From Persephonella sp. (GTDB taxonomy: Bacteria > Aquificota > Aquificia > Aquificales > Hydrogenothermaceae), in NCBI GenBank assembly GCA_026987075.1, contig JALSNI010000025.1, positions 1 through 50,205 on the forward strand: a stretch of 50,205 nt of DNA, read 5' to 3'. Of the stretch, positions 28,203 through 35,102 are shown one piece after another. Below the pieces are notes generated by a model that was not told where the DNA came from, made no database searches, and worked only from the letters and a program-made list of their open reading frames with translations. Both the position numbers and the translations under genes were made by a program. Position 1 is the first letter of the stretch, and the number at the start of each line of letters is the position of its first letter.

Positions 28203-28230
28203 TTGCTAAATAAACAAATTTCTATATAAT
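28203..28230 (+). promoter_or_regulatory. promoter for the DUF2203 gene
   Basis: TTGCTA (28203-28208), a 16-base spacer, then a perfect TATAAT (28225-28230), 32 bases before the ATG at 28263. Confidence 0.6.
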
Positions 28231-28262
28231 TGTTTAATGAGTTCTTTTTTTTGGAGGAAGTT

Positions 28263-28682
28263 ATGAAGTATTTTAGTCTTTCTGAAGCAAACAGCATACT
28301 GCCTCAGATAAAACTATTAGTAGATGAAATAAAAGAAAAGAGAGAAAAATTATACAGGGTTATAGACTCCTATGAAGATGAGATTGAAAATCAAAATGAC
28401 GAATTGGAAGTAATGTATTTAAAAACAGAAATAAACGAGATAAATCACGAAATTAATGAGCTTATTGACATCATAGAAAGTTTTGGAGCATATGTCAAAG
28501 GGGTTGACCCATTTTTAGTAGACTTTCCATCCCTTCACAACGGAGAAGAGATTTTTCTCTGCTGGAGAGAGGGAGAAACTCACATTGAATACTGGCACAG
28601 AGTATCAGAAGGATTTGCAGGGAGAAAACATGTATCCCTGCTAAAAGAAAAGTCTGGAGAAAAAAACAGAACAGGTATTTAA
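28263..28682 (+). CDS. DUF2203 family protein
   Basis: 139 residues. Begins YFSLSEANSILPQIKLLVDEI, the usual opening of DUF2203 proteins, with a central helical region and the family end region GVDPFLVDFPSLHNGEEIFLCWREGE (in part), then a His/Tyr-Trp-rich motif EYWHR. Function unknown. The ATG at 28263 is chosen because GGAGGAAG lies just before it and the -10 box ends at 28230, ruling out the longer frame. It ends four bases into the convergent dxs gene. Confidence 0.85.
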   Translation: MKYFSLSEANSILPQIKLLVDEIKEKREKLYRVIDSYEDEIENQNDELEVMYLKTEINEINHEINELIDIIESFGAYVKGVDPFLVDFPSLHNGEEIFLCWREGETHIEYWHRVSEGFAGRKHVSLLKEKSGEKNRTGI

Positions 28683-30574
28683 CCGACTACCTTATAGCTG
28701 CGCTGAGTAATAAACTCTTTTATACGCTCACTCATCTGAACGGGCATCAGTCCAAGCTCTTCTTCCAACTGCTGGATTTTACCGTGCTGGATAAACCTGT
28801 CTGGTATTCCAAACCTTAAAAGTTCATTGGAAAATCTGTTGTCCATTATGTATTCAGCAACAGCAGAACCAAAGCCTCCATTTAATGCTCCATCTTCCAT
28901 TGTAACGACATAATGGTGCTCTTTTAGAAGCTGATTAAGTAGCTTATTATCAAAAGGTCTAATAAATCTGGCATTTATAATTGTCGGCTTGATACCATAT
29001 TTTTTAAGCTCTTTTTCAGTTTCTACCGCTTTTTGAACATACTTTCCAACAGCTAATATAACAATCTCTTTACCTTCCTTTATAACTTCCCAGCTTCCTA
29101 TTGGGATTTTTTCAAATCCTTCACTTTTATCACCTATTGCCGAACCTCTTGGATATCTGATAGCAAAAACTCTATCTGAGTATAAAGCTGTATAAAGTAA
29201 GTTTCTAAGCTCCTGCTGGTCTTTCGGAGCAGAAATCACAATGTCTGGGATAGCTCTCAAAAATGATATGTCATAAATACCGTGATGTGTTGGACCGTCT
29301 TCACCAACAAGTCCTGCCCTGTCTATTGCTATAACAACAGGAAGTCCCTGAAGAGCAATGTCGTGAATAACCTGGTCGTAACCCCTCTGTAGGAAAGTTG
29401 AGTAGTAGGAAAGAACAGGCTTCATACCTTCTGCTGATAGGCCTGCAGCAAATGTTGCAGCATGCTGTTCTGCTATGCCCACATCAAAAAATCTGTCAGG
29501 AAATCTATCTGCAAACTCTGTAAGACCAGAGCCTTCTTTCATAGCGGGAGTTATTGCTACTATGCGGCTGTCTTTTTCCGCAAGCTCAACGAGAGCTTGC
29601 CCGAAAACTTTGCTCCACGAAGGAGGAGTTCCTACCTTTTTGATAGGTGTCCCTGTTATCTTATCAAAAGGAGATATGCCGTGAAACGGTGTTGGATTTT
29701 GCTCAGCTGGTTTATAACCTTTGCCTTTTTGGGTGAGGACATGAACAATAATTGGACCTCTCATTTTTTTGACATTTTCCAGTGTCTTCTCAAGTTCTGA
29801 TAAGTTATGTCCATCTATTGTTCCAACATAAGTAAATCCAAGCTCTTCAAATATTACTCCCGGAGCAAACAGCCCTTTAACATACTCTTCAAATTTCCTT
29901 GCTAACTTTGCCCCTGATTCACCAAACACCTTTTTTATAATCTCTTTCAGTGTCTGTCTTGATTTTTGAAACACCTCATTTGTTATTATTCTGTTAAAGT
30001 ATGTGTAAAGAGCCCCAACATTTGGTGATATGGACATCTGATTGTCGTTCAGAATAACGATAAATTTATCAGGGTCAAGCCAGCCTGCATGATTAAGTCC
30101 TTCAAATGCCTGACCAGCAGTCATAGCACCATCACCAATAACTGCAACAGTCCAGCTGTCTTTTTTCTGTAGGTCTTTTGCCTTTCTCATACCAAGGGCT
30201 GCAGATATGGAAGTACTGCTGTGTCCTGCTCCAAAATGGTCATATCTGCTTTCTTTCCTTTTTAAAAACCCGGAAATTCCTTTATACTGACGAAGTGTCC
30301 TAAACTGCTCCTTTCTACCTGTCAGTATCTTCCACGAGTATGCCTGATGTCCTATATCCCACACAATTCTATCTGTTTCAGGGTCAAATACTTTAAGCAG
30401 TGCAACAGTCAGCTCAACAACACCAAGGGAAGGACCAATATGCCCACCATTTTTTGAGGTTACGTCTATGATGTAATCTCTTATCTCTTCTATAAGAGTG
30501 TTAATCTCTTCTTCAGAAAGTTTGTTCAGGTCTTTATAATCATTTATTCTGTTTAAAACTGTGTAGTTTTTCAT
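28679..30574 (-). CDS. dxs: 1-deoxy-D-xylulose-5-phosphate synthase
   Basis: 631 residues, full length. Thiamine diphosphate enzyme joining pyruvate and glyceraldehyde 3-phosphate, the first step of the MEP isoprenoid pathway. Seen: GHIGPSLGVVELTVAL, VWDIGHQAYSWKILTGRK, the ThDP motif GDGAMTAGQAFEGLN...NDN, the central DVGIAEQHAATFAAGLS with its catalytic Glu, and RAGLVGEDGPTHHG. It is the only MEP-pathway gene in the window and is transcribed alone toward the DUF2203 gene. Confidence 0.97.
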   Translation of the reverse strand: MKNYTVLNRINDYKDLNKLSEEEINTLIEEIRDYIIDVTSKNGGHIGPSLGVVELTVALLKVFDPETDRIVWDIGHQAYSWKILTGRKEQFRTLRQYKGISGFLKRKESRYDHFGAGHSSTSISAALGMRKAKDLQKKDSWTVAVIGDGAMTAGQAFEGLNHAGWLDPDKFIVILNDNQMSISPNVGALYTYFNRIITNEVFQKSRQTLKEIIKKVFGESGAKLARKFEEYVKGLFAPGVIFEELGFTYVGTIDGHNLSELEKTLENVKKMRGPIIVHVLTQKGKGYKPAEQNPTPFHGISPFDKITGTPIKKVGTPPSWSKVFGQALVELAEKDSRIVAITPAMKEGSGLTEFADRFPDRFFDVGIAEQHAATFAAGLSAEGMKPVLSYYSTFLQRGYDQVIHDIALQGLPVVIAIDRAGLVGEDGPTHHGIYDISFLRAIPDIVISAPKDQQELRNLLYTALYSDRVFAIRYPRGSAIGDKSEGFEKIPIGSWEVIKEGKEIVILAVGKYVQKAVETEKELKKYGIKPTIINARFIRPFDNKLLNQLLKEHHYVVTMEDGALNGGFGSAVAEYIMDNRFSNELLRFGIPDRFIQHGKIQQLEEELGLMPVQMSERIKEFITQRSYKVVG

Positions 30575-30651
30575 CTTTACACCACATCTAAGGTTTTAGC
30601 ATTATAATTTTTTGCTAAAATATATAATAAACCAACAGAGGTAAACTTTCA

Positions 30652-31281
30652 TTGGATAAATCTATTCTGGAAAAGATAAAATTCAACTCAGAAGGACTTG
30701 TTCCTGTGATTACGCAGAGTTATTACACTGGAAAAGTTCTTATGCAGGCTTATGCCAACAGGGAAGCAATAGAAAAAACTATAGAAACAGGATTTGCCAC
30801 TTATTACTCCCGTTCAAGAAAACAGCTCTGGGTAAAGGGGGAAACTTCAGGAAATAAACAGAAGGTTGTCAAGATAAAGATAGATTGCGACGGGGACAGT
30901 ATCCTGTATCTTGTAAAAGATTACGGCGTTGCCTGCCATACAGGAGAAGAAAGCTGTTTTTACAGAAACATTGAGATGAAAAAAGAAGAAAAACCTGACC
31001 CATACGAAATTTTCCATGCTCTGTATCAAAAACTAACCCAAAGAAAAATAGAAAGACCGGAAGGCTCTTACGTTGCCTCCCTGTTCGAAAAAGGCTCTGA
31101 CAAAATTATCCAGAAGGTAGGAGAAGAAGCTATAGAAACAGTAATAGCCCTAAAAAATAAAAGCAGAGAAGAAATCATATACGAAGCCTCAGACCTGATA
31201 TTCCATCTGATTGTTGCCCTTGTTGATGCAGGAGTAAAAATTGAAGAGTTGCAGGAAGAGCTTTTGGGAAGATACAAATGA
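30652..31281 (+). CDS. hisI: bifunctional phosphoribosyl-AMP cyclohydrolase / phosphoribosyl-ATP pyrophosphatase HisIE
   Basis: 209 residues. The HisI domain (1-110) shows AYANREAIEKTIETG, ATYYSRSRKQLWVKGETSGN and the metal-binding DCDGDSILYLV...GVACHTGEESCF. The HisE domain (115-209) shows GSYVASLFEKGSDKIIQKVGEEAIETV (in part) and YEASDLIFHLIVAL. It does steps 2 and 3 of histidine synthesis. The start is a TTG at 30652, supported by AGAGGTA nine bases upstream and by the absence of another start in the HisI N terminus. The arsC-like gene overlaps its stop by four bases. Confidence 0.95.
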   Translation: MDKSILEKIKFNSEGLVPVITQSYYTGKVLMQAYANREAIEKTIETGFATYYSRSRKQLWVKGETSGNKQKVVKIKIDCDGDSILYLVKDYGVACHTGEESCFYRNIEMKKEEKPDPYEIFHALYQKLTQRKIERPEGSYVASLFEKGSDKIIQKVGEEAIETVIALKNKSREEIIYEASDLIFHLIVALVDAGVKIEELQEELLGRYK

Positions 31282-31697
31282 TAAAAATAGGATTTATCTG
31301 TACTGGAAATTCAGCAAGAAGCCAGATTGCAGAAGGCTTTGGAAAATACTACGTAGAAAAATTTGGCAAAGATATAGAAGTTTACTCTGCAGGTTCAAAT
31401 CCATCTAAATACGTTCATCCCTTAGCTATCAAAGTGATGAAAGAAAAAGGAATTGACATATCACATCACAAATCAAAATCTTTAGAGGAAATACCTTTGA
31501 ATGAGCTTGATTACGTCATAACCCTCTGCGGAGATGCCGCTGAAAACTGCCCAGTGGTTCCACATGCAAATACACAGCACTGGGGACTGCCAGACCCTGC
31601 AAAAGCAAAAGGCACTGAAGAAGAAAAAATTAAAGTATTCAGAGATATAAGAGACATTATTGAAGAAAAAGTAAAAAACCTGATAAAGAACATTTAA
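31278..31697 (+). CDS. arsC: arsenate reductase of the thioredoxin-coupled LMW phosphatase type
   Basis: 139 residues. The low-molecular-weight phosphatase P-loop CTGNSARS has Cys8 and Arg14. Cys84 and Cys91 in TLCGDAAENC sit where the two shuttle cysteines of the thioredoxin-dependent ArsC lie, so all three redox Cys are present. This supports arsenate reduction rather than plain tyrosine-phosphatase activity. The last part has the LPDPAKAKG loop with the catalytic Asp. It is coupled to hisIE (ATGA) and not next to an arsenic operon. A peroxiredoxin gene follows. Confidence 0.87.
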   Translation: MIKIGFICTGNSARSQIAEGFGKYYVEKFGKDIEVYSAGSNPSKYVHPLAIKVMKEKGIDISHHKSKSLEEIPLNELDYVITLCGDAAENCPVVPHANTQHWGLPDPAKAKGTEEEKIKVFRDIRDIIEEKVKNLIKNI

Positions 31698-31744
31698 CAC
31701 TCACAGGTTCAGTTATATTATTGTTAAAAAAAGGAGGGTTGAAA

Positions 31745-32233
31745 ATGCCACTAAACGAAGGAGATAAAGCACCAGAGTTTTGTTTGGAAGGCCTGACACC
31801 AGAAGGAGAAGAAAAAAATATATGTCTAAAAGACCTGCTCTCTGAAGGAAAATACCTGATACTGTATTTTTACCCAAAAGACAACACTCCCGGATGCACA
31901 ACAGAAGCCTGTGATTTCAGGGATAATCTAAATGTTCTATCAGCAAAGGCAGTTGTTGCAGGAGTAAGCCCAGACAGTATAAACAGCCACAGAAAATTTA
32001 AAGAAAAGTATAATCTAAACTTCTATCTTCTTTCAGACCCAGATAAAAAGGTTTTAGAAGCATATGACGCATATGGCGAAAAAAAGATGTATGGTAAAGT
32101 AACAAAAGGAGTTATCAGGTCAACATACATCATAGCTCCAGATGGAACTATTGTAAAAAAATGGAAGAATGTAAAAGCAAAAGGACACGTGGCCAAAGTT
32201 GTTGAAGAGTTAGAGAAACTGACACAAAGTTAA
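31745..32233 (+). CDS. bcp: thiol peroxidase of the Bcp/PrxQ type
   Basis: 162 residues. Peroxidatic Cys51 and resolving Cys56 lie in NTPGCTTEACDFRD, the atypical two-Cys pattern of Bcp. It reduces H2O2 and organic peroxides with thioredoxin as donor. The ATG at 31745 follows AGGAGGG by six bases; an in-frame TTG at 31721 is rejected for lack of a ribosome site. Its neighbour is another thioredoxin-coupled enzyme (ArsC type). Confidence 0.93.
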   Translation: MPLNEGDKAPEFCLEGLTPEGEEKNICLKDLLSEGKYLILYFYPKDNTPGCTTEACDFRDNLNVLSAKAVVAGVSPDSINSHRKFKEKYNLNFYLLSDPDKKVLEAYDAYGEKKMYGKVTKGVIRSTYIIAPDGTIVKKWKNVKAKGHVAKVVEELEKLTQS

Positions 32234-32526
32234 CTCAGATTCAGTCTAAACTTTGAATTTTTCCTTCAGTAGATTAGAATTATCAGGGGTTTGTCAACCC
32301 CTGAAATCTGGTAATTTTTGAGACTCAGTTTCACAGGTTAAAATAGCAAAAATTGGGATTTTAACCTTATGTATCAGCGATTTGTCAATCTCCAGAGTTT
32401 TCTGCAGGATTGGAGGTTGACAGAAAATTAACTTCATTTGACAGCTATATGGTTTTTTTGTATATTTAAACTCAGCAAGTAATAACAACGGTTTCTTGAC
32501 AGCAGAATAGGAAGCGGTTTTAAGGG
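32234..32526 (+). promoter_or_regulatory. CRISPR leader region
   Basis: About 290 AT-rich bases between bcp and the first repeat, with no credible gene. It holds an inverted repeat (TCAGGGGTT, loop TGTC, AACCCCTGA; 32283-32304) that may terminate bcp, three plus-strand TTGACA hexamers (32417, 32438, 32496) and two on the minus strand (32292, 32383). Its position upstream of the first intact repeat, with the decayed repeat at the far end, marks it as the leader. Confidence 0.65.
32438..32466 (+). promoter_or_regulatory. CRISPR array promoter
   Basis: Perfect TTGACA (32438-32443), a 17-base spacer, then TATATT (32461-32466), about 60 bases before the first repeat and reading into the array. 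Confidence 0.65.
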
Positions 32527-32823
32527 GTTTTAGCGTACCTATGAGGAATTGAAACACGTATGGACCTTTCCACCTCTGTGCAACGTTTGCGTCTGGGTTT
32601 TAGCGTACCTATGAGGAATTGAAACTAGATTGAACTGCTTTTTTAATCTCCTCTGGTATTTTGTGGTTTTAGCGTACCTATGAGGAATTGAAACATGTCC
32701 CTCCAGAGGAATGTTAAAGGTATTTACTAGTTTTAGCGTACCTATGAGGAATTGAAACACGACATCTACATGGAAGAGCACAAATTTTTGATAGTTTTTA
32801 GCGTGCCTATGAGGAATTGAAAC
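32527..32823 (+). CRISPR. CRISPR array, five repeats and four spacers
   Basis: 29-base repeats begin GTTTTAGCGTACC and end GAGGAATTGAAAC. Copies: 32527-32555, 32597-32625, 32666-32694, 32730-32758 (all identical) and 32795-32823 (decayed: an extra T at the start and GCGTGCC instead of GCGTACC). Spacers are 41, 40, 35 and 36 bases. The ATTGAAAC end is the usual 3' handle of type I-B and type III repeats, so the array is transcribed left to right and the decayed copy is the leader-distal end. No cas gene is in this window. Confidence 0.95.
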
Positions 32824-32829
32824 GAGAAA

Positions 32830-32858
32830 TAGCCCTAAAAGGGCTAAGATTTTATTTA
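32830..32858 (+). terminator. terminator after the CRISPR array
   Basis: TAGCCCT (32830-32836), loop AAA, AGGGCTA (32840-32846), then a T-rich run. It is seven bases after the last repeat and can also serve the convergent thioredoxin-fold gene. Confidence 0.7.
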
Positions 32859-33808
32859 TTTCTGAGCATTTGTATCATTTTATACAAAGCTTCTGTTGAA
32901 ATTACACCATGTACAGCTATTCCTTCAGGAAAAATAATTACAGGAGTTCCTTGTAAATTTACAGATTTAGAAAACCTCTTATGCTCTTCTAAAATTTTAG
33001 CTCCTTTTTCATTTTCTTGACTTAACTTTTCCAACTCTGAACTGTTTTTATTACTCACCGCCTCAAAACTTTTCTCTAAAAGCCTTTTTCTTTTTTCCAT
33101 ATCAGATTGGGTGACTATATTTTCGGCAATTCCTTTTGCGTATTTATGGAAAGGTAGTGGGAACAATATAACTTCAAACTTAACATTTTTGTCTTTATTT
33201 ATAATCTCTTTAATACTTTTGTGAAGTTTAAGACAAAAAGAACATTCCGGGTCAGATATTATGTAGACAGTATATTTTGCATCTGGATTCCCATATATTA
33301 TTGTTCCTTCTTTAGGAACATTCTTTAATTCAACTAATTTAAGTTGAGATATATTTATACCTAAAACTTTTTTTAGCTCTTGGAGATTTTTTCCCTTTAA
33401 TAACTTTTTTAATTTTTCCATTTTTTCATTTTCAGCTTTTATCCGGTAATTGACTATAGTCTCTCTAGTTAAATCCTTTTTTGAGTTTAAATCTAACATA
33501 CTACCTGTAATTACATACTGGAATTTACAATCCATATAAACTACTGCATATCTCTCTCCAGACTTAATAATAACTTTGTATAAAGTACTTATTGGAGATT
33601 TTTCAACCTCTACAACATCAAAATTAGTACCAAACACTGATAAATACATTTTTATTTTTGATTTATCTATTTTTTCAGCAGGTAAACAGACAGATTTTTC
33701 AGATGTATCTGCTTCTGCTTTACCTTTAGGATTTCCATTAGAAGAATTCATAACAGATAAAAATAAAGATAATACTAATACGGTAGTTAAAACCTTTTTT
33801 AACCTCAT
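32852..33808 (-). CDS. periplasmic DsbC/DsbG-like thioredoxin-fold protein
   Basis: 318 residues. Signal peptide (about 1-23), an N-terminal region of about 130 residues that could be a dimerisation or adaptor domain, a helical linker, and a thioredoxin fold with active-site CSFC (Cys189, Cys192) after IISDPE and the cis-Pro motif QGTPVIIFPEG. This is the pattern of disulfide isomerases and of thiol-disulfide oxidoreductases. It may help fold Cys-rich exported proteins such as the two Cys-rich lipoproteins in this window. It is separated from the array only by the terminator. Confidence 0.82.
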   Translation of the reverse strand: MRLKKVLTTVLVLSLFLSVMNSSNGNPKGKAEADTSEKSVCLPAEKIDKSKIKMYLSVFGTNFDVVEVEKSPISTLYKVIIKSGERYAVVYMDCKFQYVITGSMLDLNSKKDLTRETIVNYRIKAENEKMEKLKKLLKGKNLQELKKVLGINISQLKLVELKNVPKEGTIIYGNPDAKYTVYIISDPECSFCLKLHKSIKEIINKDKNVKFEVILFPLPFHKYAKGIAENIVTQSDMEKRKRLLEKSFEAVSNKNSSELEKLSQENEKGAKILEEHKRFSKSVNLQGTPVIIFPEGIAVHGVISTEALYKMIQMLRNK

Positions 33809-34025
33809 AAAAAACTCCTCTTAAGTTAAGTTTTAATTAGTTATTTTACCTAATACTTGGCTTACGCACAAAGATGTTAGGTATATAAAAAAAGTAAAAA
33901 TTAGCCCTATTTTTTGCCAGTTATAACCCCTTTTGAATTATTATATAAAAATATCAATTATATCTCTTTTCACTTTCCTCAAAGCACCTTAAATTAATTA
34001 CAAATTACAAAAATAGGAAAGTTTA
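33809..34025. other. AT-rich intergenic region
   Basis: Divergent spacer between the DsbC-like gene and the recombinase gene. No gene, clear repeat or strong promoter pair is seen; an AGGAAAG ribosome site lies at its right end before the ATG at 34026. Confidence 0.4.
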
Positions 34026-35024
34026 ATGTTTTTCCTGAGCAAGAATGGTTATTTTAAAGTCAAAAAAGAAGAAGTTTCAGAGGATTTGTCAAACATCTTC
34101 TACAGAACCGAATATACTGCAGACGCAGATTACTACTACATAAAAGCAAATGACCTTACTTTAGAAAAATTAGAAAAAAATTTTGATAAACATATCATAG
34201 ACCACAGCTGTTATCTTTACAGATTAAAAGAAAAACTAAAAAACTCTAATCTATCTATCAATACCCAGAAAACTTACTTTTCCATTAATTTGAATTTTAT
34301 AAAAACGGTCAATAAGACACCAGACAGCATTACAGAAAATGACATAACACGTTATTTATCAATACTAAAAAGGAGGAAAAAAAGTTCCAACACACTAACA
34401 GTAAATTACAGTGCCTTAAGATTTTTTTATGAAATTGTTTTGAACAAAATAAGCTTTCAAAGTATAAAAAGACCAGTAGCAACCACATCTCCTTCAGGAA
34501 CGCTTTCACGCTTAGAAATGTATAAACTGCTAAACTCTATTAAAAATCCAAAACATAAACTCTTATTAGAAATCACATACGGTTGCGGTCTAAAATTAAA
34601 CGAAGTTATCAAACTACGGCTTACAGACATAAATCTCCAAGACAGCAGTATAAAAGTAAGAGGTCACTCTCCAAGAACAATCAAAATCAGCCCAATTCTA
34701 AAAAAGAAAATAAAAGAATTTCTAAACCATACCAACAATACAAAATTTCTGTTTTTCTCCGTAAAGAAAAATGGTAAACATATCTCAGAAAGAACAGCAG
34801 AAAAAATTTTTAAAAATGCTCTAAAGAAAGCAAACATAAACAGAAAACTTTCCTTTAAATCTTTAAGAGACAGTTTTACAGTTCATATGTTAGAAAAAAA
34901 TGTTAAAAAAGAAGAACTGGCAAAAGTATTGGGAATAAATATAACCCAGTTTAACTCAAAGTATCATATATTCCTTGAAAATGAAGTTCATTTACCAGAC
35001 CTTCTTTCCTTTGAAGATATTTAA
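34026..35024 (+). CDS. tyrosine recombinase-like protein with degenerate active site
   Basis: 332 residues. It has an N-terminal SAM-like core-binding domain (about 65-145: NTQKTYFSINLNFI...ITENDITRYLSIL) and a C-terminal catalytic-fold domain (about 160-320). Of the family's catalytic residues, the first Arg is Lys190 (GLKLNE for GLRxSE), the His of HxxR is Lys278 (FKSLRDSF) with Arg281 kept, the second His position is Ile304 (LGIN for LGH), and Tyr313 is kept (SKYHIF). An extra 60-residue N-terminal part is not recognised. It probably binds DNA, but normal cleavage activity is doubtful. It is Lys/Asn-rich. Confidence 0.8.
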   Translation: MFFLSKNGYFKVKKEEVSEDLSNIFYRTEYTADADYYYIKANDLTLEKLEKNFDKHIIDHSCYLYRLKEKLKNSNLSINTQKTYFSINLNFIKTVNKTPDSITENDITRYLSILKRRKKSSNTLTVNYSALRFFYEIVLNKISFQSIKRPVATTSPSGTLSRLEMYKLLNSIKNPKHKLLLEITYGCGLKLNEVIKLRLTDINLQDSSIKVRGHSPRTIKISPILKKKIKEFLNHTNNTKFLFFSVKKNGKHISERTAEKIFKNALKKANINRKLSFKSLRDSFTVHMLEKNVKKEELAKVLGINITQFNSKYHIFLENEVHLPDLLSFEDI

Positions 35025-35102
35025 ATTTCGTTTAATACAAAAACAGAAAATATTGCTGCTAAATCCCTGCCTCTCAACTTAGAAAAAAAAGGAGGTTCAG
35101 GG

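Noticed and set aside
32539-32781. Minus-strand frame across the CRISPR array
   Set aside because: It is made of translated repeats (SIPHRYAK-like units recurring) and spacers, so it is not a gene.
32834-33020. Plus-strand frame starting at the last CRISPR repeat
   Set aside because: It is the reverse of the DsbC-like gene and starts in the repeat, with no ribosome site.
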